Made by a program: the position numbers and the translations under genes. 64,000 nt of DNA from an uncultured Bacteroidaceae bacterium. Its GTDB lineage: Bacteria; Bacteroidota; Bacteroidia; Bacteroidales; Bacteroidaceae. The notes beneath the pieces are model-generated. The model worked only from the letters and a program-made list of their open reading frames with translations, searched no databases and was not told the origin of the DNA. The stretch spans positions 1-64,000 of the forward strand of contig CAJODY010000006.1 of the NCBI GenBank assembly GCA_905233285.1, written 5' to 3'. Shown here piece by piece: positions 54,085 to 61,384 of this stretch. The first letter of the stretch is position 1; each line of letters starts with the position of its first letter.

Positions 54085-55866
54085 ATGAAGATAAATAAAT
54101 ATATAGGTTTTACGATGTTGGTTGCATCTCTTGTCTCAACCACATCATGTTCCGACTGGAACGACTGGAACGAAGTCCAGGCAGACCCTAACCCCTCTGC
54201 AGACAAAACGCTATGGGATAATATATCCGAGATTCCAGAGCTGCAGAACTTCAAGACCATCATTGAAAGAGTCAATATGCAGGAGGCACTCGAATCAAGT
54301 AAGTTCCATACCATATGGGCACCTTCACTTACTGATAAACAGCGCGACTCCGTTCTTGCATTGGACGACGAAGTCATTGTTTCACAATTTGTAAACAACC
54401 ACATTGCTGAATACAACTATCAAGCGACAGGTGTAATGGAGAATCGCGTTCATACTCTTAACCAGAAAGCTTACAATTTCTCCGGCAGTAATTTTGATTA
54501 CACTTTCAATCACGTAAAGTTGTCAAAAGCAAACATTCCAAATAGCAATGGTACATTACACGTATTGGAAAGCAACTCACCATTTCTTCCTAATGCATAT
54601 CAGAATATTTGGATGACAGAAAACGTGGATAAACTGGCAGATTACTTCAAGCAATACGAAATAACGGTATTAGATGAAAGCCAGTCTGTGCCAGGTCCAA
54701 TTGTTAATGGTAAGCAGACATACATCGACTCTGTGAAGGTAACGTACAACACGATGACGAGATCAATCGGAGCTGCACTCGACAATGAAGACTCTATTTA
54801 CACCTTTGTTTTGCCTAACAACGATGCATACGATAAGATGTACAATGCTATCAAGTCTCTCTATAAATATAAGGAAAATACTTTGGGACAGAACGTGGCA
54901 GAAGCAGCATCTACTACATATGCAACAGTTACAGGTACATCAAATGTAGATTATCTGAACTTCCTTGCCGACTCACTCACACGTCGTCAGATTGTAAACA
55001 ACCTTGCATATAGCCACACAAACAAATACAACAAATTGTATTTTGAGGAAGGTAGCCATGAGTTGGATACCATCAATTCAACATACCGCATGAAATTCTC
55101 CGAGCCCGACAGAATTTTTGACCCCGAACACATTGTTGAGCGCAAACCTCTGTCAAACGGAGACGCTGTAGTTGTTGACTCCTTAGGATTCAAGACATGG
55201 GAGACATATAATCCGGAAAATAAAATTTCAGGTACAAATGCATGCCGTGTTCTAAACGGAAATCGCGAGACAAAAGTAATCAACGTACCTTACATCAATA
55301 CAGATTTAGTTACTCTAAAGCCTGGCGAAACCACTTTCCGCTATATTCAGGCCGTTCCGAAATCAAATATTGGAAAACCCGAAGTTGACTATTACCTTAC
55401 AAACGTATTGTCGGGAAGATATTGTATTTATATAGTAATTCCACCATCAAGCATAGATAGGGAAGACGAGTCAACCCCACACCCCAATTGGTTAACTTTT
55501 TCACTAAACTATTTCAATGGCACTAAACTGGTTGACTACACATTCACTAATGAACGCTACGACCCTAAAAATAATGTTATTACAACAATAAATCCAAAAA
55601 CAGGGGCAGAGGTAAAAACCACAATAAGCAACACTGATTTCTTTAACAATATCAACAAAGTCGATACTTTATTTTTGGGAGAAATCGAATTCCCATGCTG
55701 CTATGTTGGTCTTGACGATGTATATCCTAACATAAAAGTAACTATCTCTAAAACGTTTAGTGTATCAAGTACCAAAGGGCATCTTGAAGCATTCGACCGT
55801 ACCATACGTATCAATTCAATCATCATGCGACCTAAAGACTACGACAAGTATCTTAAAGAAGAGTAA
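54085..55866 (+). CDS. Fasciclin-like surface lipoprotein (divergent FAS1)
   Basis: This 593-residue lipoprotein has Cys22 in TTSC followed by the acidic SDWNDWNE. The first module (about residues 35-170) is FAS1-like but degenerate: FKTIIERVNMQEALESSKFH and TIWAPSLTDKQRDSVLAL stand for the usual start and H1 motif, and NGTLHVLESNSPF for H2. A second region (about 185-350) has SIYTFVLPNNDAYDKMYNAI, another H1-like motif. The C-terminal part (about 380-593) is beta-rich with no recognised family. It is 25 bases after the previous FAS1 gene and 15 bases before the second SusC. The function is probably ligand capture or assembly with the SusCD complexes. Confidence 0.75.
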   Translation: MKINKYIGFTMLVASLVSTTSCSDWNDWNEVQADPNPSADKTLWDNISEIPELQNFKTIIERVNMQEALESSKFHTIWAPSLTDKQRDSVLALDDEVIVSQFVNNHIAEYNYQATGVMENRVHTLNQKAYNFSGSNFDYTFNHVKLSKANIPNSNGTLHVLESNSPFLPNAYQNIWMTENVDKLADYFKQYEITVLDESQSVPGPIVNGKQTYIDSVKVTYNTMTRSIGAALDNEDSIYTFVLPNNDAYDKMYNAIKSLYKYKENTLGQNVAEAASTTYATVTGTSNVDYLNFLADSLTRRQIVNNLAYSHTNKYNKLYFEEGSHELDTINSTYRMKFSEPDRIFDPEHIVERKPLSNGDAVVVDSLGFKTWETYNPENKISGTNACRVLNGNRETKVINVPYINTDLVTLKPGETTFRYIQAVPKSNIGKPEVDYYLTNVLSGRYCIYIVIPPSSIDREDESTPHPNWLTFSLNYFNGTKLVDYTFTNERYDPKNNVITTINPKTGAEVKTTISNTDFFNNINKVDTLFLGEIEFPCCYVGLDDVYPNIKVTISKTFSVSSTKGHLEAFDRTIRINSIIMRPKDYDKYLKEE

Positions 55867-55881
55867 CCTTATAAAAGTAAT

Positions 55882-58800
55882 ATGAATATGAAAAATATAT
55901 TTTCAGCTATAAAACGTCAGAGTTTACGCCTTCCTCTCTTTGCACTTATGATGGCATCTGCAACTGCTGTCTTTGCGCAGGACGAAGCAGAGGAACAGGC
56001 TCCTGAGCGCAAACCTGCCAAAGCAATAAAAACTGCTAAGCAATATCCCACGGTTACTCTTCAAGGTAACGTAATCGATCTTGGCACAAACGCCCCACTT
56101 GCTGGTGTGCAGATTCAGGCATTAGGCAATAACAAATACACTGCCATGAGCGACGAAGAGGGTAATTTCACGATTAGAGTACCCAAATTCGTCACCTCAC
56201 TCTATGTATTCTCGCCGGAATATCTTAGTCAACAGGTTGCAATCGACCCACGTGACTCTGTATCAACTGTTAGAATTAAGATGCTGAGCGATAAATTTGC
56301 GACAATGTATGATAAAGATACACACTACACTGCTACTTCAAAAGCATCTATAGAATCACACTATTCAACCATTGATGGTGATATAACAAAAAAACTCCAT
56401 GGAGATGTACATGCTGTTACTCGTTCTGGAGTTTTGGAAGATGGTGCAGCCATGTTCATACGTGGTTTCAACTCAATCAATGCCAATGCTCAACCCCTCA
56501 TCATCGTTGATGGTGTAGAACTAGACATGATGCTTGATCGCACTGCACTGCATGAAGGACAGTTTATGAACCTTCTTGCCAACATCTCCCCTGCCGACAT
56601 CGAAAGCGTTGAAGTTATAAAGAACGCAACCGCTCTCTACGGAGCAAGAGGTGGTAATGGTGTTATCCTCATCACAACAAAGCGTGGTCATTCTATGGCT
56701 ACTCGTATCGATGCAAACATCTATGCAGGAATACAACGAATACCTACCCTGCCCACAATGATGAATGCACAGCAGTATCGCACATACGCCACAGAAATGA
56801 TTGGTACTATAATGAATCAGTACAACTACAACAAGACTATTGCATTCAAATTCCTCAACGACGACCCAAACGGATATTACTATAACACATACCATAACAA
56901 TACCGACTGGTCAGACGAAGCATACAAGAAGAATGCTGTAACACAGAATTATAGCATCAACGTGCAAGGAGGTGACGATGTTGGTATGTATAATCTGTCT
57001 ATGGGATATGCAAAAGTACAGCAGACAGCAAAGGAAAACGATTTCGAACGTATGAACATCCGTTTCAATACTGACATTGAAATCATTCCACAACTGAAGA
57101 CGAAGTTCGACCTTTCTATTTCACGTGTCAATAGCAATGTTTTTGACACCGCTATCCCGGAAGACCTTACCAAAGGAACCATCACCTCGCCTACATTCCT
57201 TTCACTCATCAAGTCTCCTATCGTAGCACCATACGAGTACAATGGAATCATCAAGGCATACTCCAACACTTTGTCCGACTACGATGACATCTTCGAACAA
57301 CTTAACTCTGTACAGAGCGGTTTAGGTTCGAAGCAGTCATTAGCTAACCCTTCATCAATCCTGAAATATGGTAAGGGCGACAACAAGAACAAAAACGAAA
57401 ATACCTACTTCAACATCCATTTTGCTCCTACACTCGCCATCAACAAACATCTGAAAGTGACTGAAGATTTGAGTTATTCACTTGTTCGCAACTCACAGCG
57501 CTATCTTCGTCCTTACACAGGTGTACCAAGTTTTACTGTTGATGGTCTCGGAACAGTGTTCTCAAAAGTTGCCTCTTTCCAAGCTAAAGAAAACAATCTG
57601 GTAAGCGACACACGTATCGATTGGAAAAACACATTCAACGGTAGCCATAATATCAGACTGTTTGGAGGATTCCGTTACAACAGATTCAAATACGACGCAA
57701 CAGAACTCTACACTCAGCACACCACAAAATCAGACGACAAGAATCCTTCACTCTCCTCAGGATATCAGGGTGTTGACGGTGCTGCCGACATTTGGAAGCA
57801 GATTCAGTGGTTTGCAAATGCAGATTATAACTATCAGAACCGTTACTTCTTAACTTTGTCTGCACTTGCAGAAGCAAACAGTCGCTTTGGTAAGAATGCT
57901 GGAACGAAGATGTTTGGTGTCGGATGGGCAATATTCCCAAGCGCTCAACTCGGATGGGTTCTCACCAATGAGAAATGGTTCAGAAAGAATAAAGGAATCA
58001 ACTATCTGCGCATAAATGCAGGCTTTGACATGAGTGGAAACGACGATATTTCCAATTATGCAGCACGCACATCTTACTCGTCTATACGTTACAACAACAA
58101 CGCCATTGGTTCACAGCTCACCAATATTGGTAACGACAAAATCAAGTGGGAAACAACTAAGAAATGGAACTTTGGACTTGAAGGAAACTTTATTGACAAC
58201 CGTGTTTCCGTGATCTTCAACTACTTCATCCACAACACCAACGACCTTCTCACCCGTAAAGCATTTGACAATCCAATCGGAGGTATCAACATGTACTGGA
58301 CAAATGGAGGTTCACTGCGTAACACCGGTTACGAATTCACATTCAGTGGCAAACCTATTGCTACAAAGAACTGGCGATTTGAACTTGGAGCAACAGTTGG
58401 TCACTATAAGAACGAAGTCACTTCACTACCCGATGGCGACTACACCTCTTCAATATACGGAGTGGACAACATTCTCACAGCAGTGGGTATGCCTGTAGGC
58501 GTATTCTACGGATATCAGACTGACGGAGTGTTTGCCTCAGCATCCGAGGCAGCCCAATACGGCAAAACACATGTAAATGTTGATGGACAGACCACAACGA
58601 ACCTTTACATGGTTAACTCAGCAGGTCAGAAAGTTGACTTTGCTGCAGGTGATGTTCATTTCATCGACCAGAATGGCGATGGAATTATATCCGAAGCCGA
58701 CAAAGTTGTTATTGGTGATCCTAATCCCGACTTTTACGGCAACGTATTTGCGAAACTCAACTTTAAGCGCATTACTCTCAGCATGAATTTCACCTATAGC

Positions 58801-59220
58801 ATCGGCAATGACATCTACAACTACCAGCGCTCTATACTCAACTCTGGTAGCACATTCTACAACCAGCAGATTGCCGAAGCAAACCATTGGCGCTATGAAG
58901 GACAGCAGACCAGCATTCCACGTCTTAACTATGGTGACCCACAAGGCAACAACCGTTTCAGCGACCGTTGGATTGAAGATGGCAGCTATTTGCGTCTGAA
59001 AGCAATCAATCTCTCATATCAGGTTCCTGTACCTACATCCTGGTCATGGCTGCAAGGTCTTAACATATGGGCTGAGGCACGCAACTTATTTACACTGACC
59101 AGGTATAAAGGCTCTGACCCTGAATTCAGCATTGGCAACGGAGTGCTCTATCAAGGCATCGATGCCGGCAACCTTCCACAAGGACGCTCATTCCTCGTAG
59201 GCGTTAAGATTAACCTCTAA
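55882..59220 (+). CDS. SusC/RagA TonB-linked outer-membrane transporter (second copy)
   Basis: The protein has 1112 residues and an intact frame. A signal peptide (LPLFALMMASATAVFAQ) is followed by an unusual charged, Pro/Ala/Lys-rich stretch (about residues 35-55). Then comes the regulatory-like sandwich (VTLQGNVIDLGTNAPLAGVQ). The plug has FIRGFNSINANAQPLIIVDG and YGARGGNGVILITTKRG. The barrel ends RSFLVGVKINL. It differs clearly from the first SusC of the locus (no shared long stretches seen by eye), so this is not a recent tandem duplication. It is followed by its own SusD gene. It probably forms a second TonB-driven importer in the outer membrane. Confidence 0.95.
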   Translation: MNMKNIFSAIKRQSLRLPLFALMMASATAVFAQDEAEEQAPERKPAKAIKTAKQYPTVTLQGNVIDLGTNAPLAGVQIQALGNNKYTAMSDEEGNFTIRVPKFVTSLYVFSPEYLSQQVAIDPRDSVSTVRIKMLSDKFATMYDKDTHYTATSKASIESHYSTIDGDITKKLHGDVHAVTRSGVLEDGAAMFIRGFNSINANAQPLIIVDGVELDMMLDRTALHEGQFMNLLANISPADIESVEVIKNATALYGARGGNGVILITTKRGHSMATRIDANIYAGIQRIPTLPTMMNAQQYRTYATEMIGTIMNQYNYNKTIAFKFLNDDPNGYYYNTYHNNTDWSDEAYKKNAVTQNYSINVQGGDDVGMYNLSMGYAKVQQTAKENDFERMNIRFNTDIEIIPQLKTKFDLSISRVNSNVFDTAIPEDLTKGTITSPTFLSLIKSPIVAPYEYNGIIKAYSNTLSDYDDIFEQLNSVQSGLGSKQSLANPSSILKYGKGDNKNKNENTYFNIHFAPTLAINKHLKVTEDLSYSLVRNSQRYLRPYTGVPSFTVDGLGTVFSKVASFQAKENNLVSDTRIDWKNTFNGSHNIRLFGGFRYNRFKYDATELYTQHTTKSDDKNPSLSSGYQGVDGAADIWKQIQWFANADYNYQNRYFLTLSALAEANSRFGKNAGTKMFGVGWAIFPSAQLGWVLTNEKWFRKNKGINYLRINAGFDMSGNDDISNYAARTSYSSIRYNNNAIGSQLTNIGNDKIKWETTKKWNFGLEGNFIDNRVSVIFNYFIHNTNDLLTRKAFDNPIGGINMYWTNGGSLRNTGYEFTFSGKPIATKNWRFELGATVGHYKNEVTSLPDGDYTSSIYGVDNILTAVGMPVGVFYGYQTDGVFASASEAAQYGKTHVNVDGQTTTNLYMVNSAGQKVDFAAGDVHFIDQNGDGIISEADKVVIGDPNPDFYGNVFAKLNFKRITLSMNFTYSIGNDIYNYQRSILNSGSTFYNQQIAEANHWRYEGQQTSIPRLNYGDPQGNNRFSDRWIEDGSYLRLKAINLSYQVPVPTSWSWLQGLNIWAEARNLFTLTRYKGSDPEFSIGNGVLYQGIDAGNLPQGRSFLVGVKINL

Positions 59221-59237
59221 TAATAACCTCAGAAAGT

Positions 59238-59277
59238 CTAGAGCGACTAGTTAGTCTAGTGAATCTAGAGAATCTAG
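59238..59277. repeat. Period-9 tandem repeat built on ctag
   Basis: ctag recurs at 59238, 59247, 59256, 59265 and 59274, an exact 9-base period, with the surrounding bases partly conserved (gaatctaga). It fills most of the 76-base gap between the second SusC and SusD genes. Confidence 0.75.
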
Positions 59278-59296
59278 AAAAATACAATAAACGAAA

Positions 59297-61171
59297 ATGA
59301 AAAAAGATATGATAAAAAGAGCGACAGTGATGCTATTTGGAGCAGCCCTTTCTGCCTCTTTCATTTTGACTTCCTGCGAAAAAATGTTGGATGTTGGCAG
59401 CGACCGTCAGGCTTTCGAACCCGATATGAACGCTAAGACCGACTCGGTATTCTACGCATTCGGTATTGCACAGGCAATGCAACAACTTGCCGACCAGTAC
59501 TTCTATCAGGGAGAAATGCGTGGTGAACTGGTTGCCACGACACAATATACTGATAGTATGCTTTCACAGTTGAAGAACTTCAGTGCAGGACTCAACAACA
59601 AATACGACTCTGCATACGTGTACTATCGTGTAATCAACAACTGCAATTACTACCTTGAGCATCGTAACAGAGATTTGCGCACCGGTTCTACCGATGTCAC
59701 AATAAATGAATATGCCGCTGTCACTGCTTATCGTGCTTGGGCATACCTCCAACTGGCACGTAACTATGGTAGAGTGCCATTCTTTACCGAACCATTGACA
59801 AGCGTCTCACAGATTGACAAAGGATTCCCTGAATACGATATCTATCAAATTGCCGATGCACTTTGTCCCGACCTTGCACAATTTTCAGGCATACCAGTGC
59901 CAAACTATGGTACAAGCATCAATATCGGTAATGTAAATGGCGGTGGCTCTAAAGCGATGAATACAACAAAGATATTTATCCCTGTTGATGTCATTCTCGG
60001 TGACCTCTATCTCGAGACAGGTAAATACGCAGAAGCTGCCAACAGCTACTTCACCTATCTGCAGACTAATAAGACTTTACTGCCTAATGTTCAGACCGTA
60101 CTGCAAATGCGCGATGATTCCACCCCCTTCCCAACGGACTATGATAGGGACGATAATAATAAAGCCAACACGTATCCCAACATCTACACATTGTCAAACT
60201 CTGCCACATGTCTTGACATCGTATCCTACATACCTATGGCAGCCAACGAGCGAATGGGTACCATTACAAACGTACCTTTCTCATTTGGTTACGACTTCTA
60301 TGCTCTGTCTTCAAGAGCACGGTGGAGAGAGGATATCCAGCTAACCCAGTCAGCCGTTTACAACCAACTGGTTGAAGGTCTCGATTACTATTACTACAAG
60401 GATGTCTCCGGTGGCCTGCCTAAGCAGTACATTACAGCAGGCAAATATGGCGATATGCGTTCCATTGCTAACATCTATTCGACTAGTGCCACTTCATCTA
60501 CGACCAGCAGCGACGACGAATCTAAGACGGAATGGATTGACAAATTCCGCAGCGCCAACATCATCATATATCGTGTCACTACAGTTTACCTACACCTCTG
60601 CGAAGCACTCAACCGCATGGGCTTGCCTGATGCCGCTTTTGCTTTCCTGAAGGAAGGTCTGACCGACAAACTCGTACAGCCAACTACTACATGGCTGTCG
60701 GATGATGCAAAGGCCTACTTCAACAACACATTCTTCAACGCTGCAAACATTGACACATACAAATCCAACACTTTCCCAATTCACCAGCACGGATGCGGTG
60801 CTACGCCCGACGGCAACTACACCGACTACTCCACTTCTGTTACATATAAATTTACATCTGAAATAGCCAGAAAGTTCAAAGAACTTGCAGCAGCAGATGC
60901 TACCCTCTATCCTGGTTTGGCATCACGTGTCAGCACCGGTACCACAACCAAGGCCGACACCATCATGGCAATGGAAGAACTGCTTTGCGACGAAGAAGCT
61001 ATGGAATTCTGCTTCGAAGGCACACGTTGGTACGACCTCATGCGCTTTGCACGCCATAAGAATCGTGCCGGACTTCCGGGTAATGCATGGCTTGCCGACA
61101 AGGTAAAGTCGAACGACCCTGTTGTTAATCTTCTCGACGAAGCAAACTGGTACCTTCCATTCAAGAAGTAG
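59297..61171 (+). CDS. SusD/RagB surface lipoprotein (second copy)
   Basis: This 624-residue lipoprotein has a signal ending FILTSC (Cys27). SusD features are the helical YYRVINNCNYYLEHRNRDL and YAAVTAYRAWAYLQLARNYG region, and the C-terminal MEELLCDEEAMEFCFEGTRW followed by YDLMRFARHKN. It is the partner of the SusC gene upstream. The gap to that gene (76 bases) is longer than the others in the locus and carries a tandem repeat, so expression may be uncoupled to some degree. It is followed by a weak hairpin and a new promoter. Confidence 0.94.
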   Translation: MKKDMIKRATVMLFGAALSASFILTSCEKMLDVGSDRQAFEPDMNAKTDSVFYAFGIAQAMQQLADQYFYQGEMRGELVATTQYTDSMLSQLKNFSAGLNNKYDSAYVYYRVINNCNYYLEHRNRDLRTGSTDVTINEYAAVTAYRAWAYLQLARNYGRVPFFTEPLTSVSQIDKGFPEYDIYQIADALCPDLAQFSGIPVPNYGTSINIGNVNGGGSKAMNTTKIFIPVDVILGDLYLETGKYAEAANSYFTYLQTNKTLLPNVQTVLQMRDDSTPFPTDYDRDDNNKANTYPNIYTLSNSATCLDIVSYIPMAANERMGTITNVPFSFGYDFYALSSRARWREDIQLTQSAVYNQLVEGLDYYYYKDVSGGLPKQYITAGKYGDMRSIANIYSTSATSSTTSSDDESKTEWIDKFRSANIIIYRVTTVYLHLCEALNRMGLPDAAFAFLKEGLTDKLVQPTTTWLSDDAKAYFNNTFFNAANIDTYKSNTFPIHQHGCGATPDGNYTDYSTSVTYKFTSEIARKFKELAAADATLYPGLASRVSTGTTTKADTIMAMEELLCDEEAMEFCFEGTRWYDLMRFARHKNRAGLPGNAWLADKVKSNDPVVNLLDEANWYLPFKK

Positions 61172-61188
61172 TTTTTTCAACCACAAAA

Positions 61189-61221
61189 ACGGAGAAAAAT
61201 AATACTCCGTAATACTTTTTT
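61189..61221 (+). terminator. Weak terminator hairpin at the end of the SusCD run
   Basis: ACGGAG (61189-61194) pairs with CTCCGT (61205-61210) around a ten-base A-rich loop. A T-run follows at 61216-61221. The stem is short, so readthrough is possible. Confidence 0.45.
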
Positions 61222-61284
61222 GCGTAATTTCTTCATTTTTTCGTTAAAACATACGAAGACTTTGAGGAAATTACGCTAATTTTG
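61222..61284 (+). promoter_or_regulatory. Inverted repeat abutting a -7 promoter box
   Basis: GCGTAATTTC (61222-61231) and GAAATTACGC (61267-61276) are perfect 10-base inverted arms 35 bases apart. The right arm is directly followed by TAATTTTG (61277-61284), a -7 box. A regulator bound to both arms would cover the -33 region. The first ATG of the next gene is at 61385, leaving a leader of about 95 bases. Confidence 0.55.
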
Positions 61285-61384
61285 TCCCCACTACAGAGTA
61301 GTGTACTCACGTCTCTGTGTGTGCACAATCTTTAGAGATAAATCATATTAACTATTTTATTAACCCTATTAAACAACACTTTTT

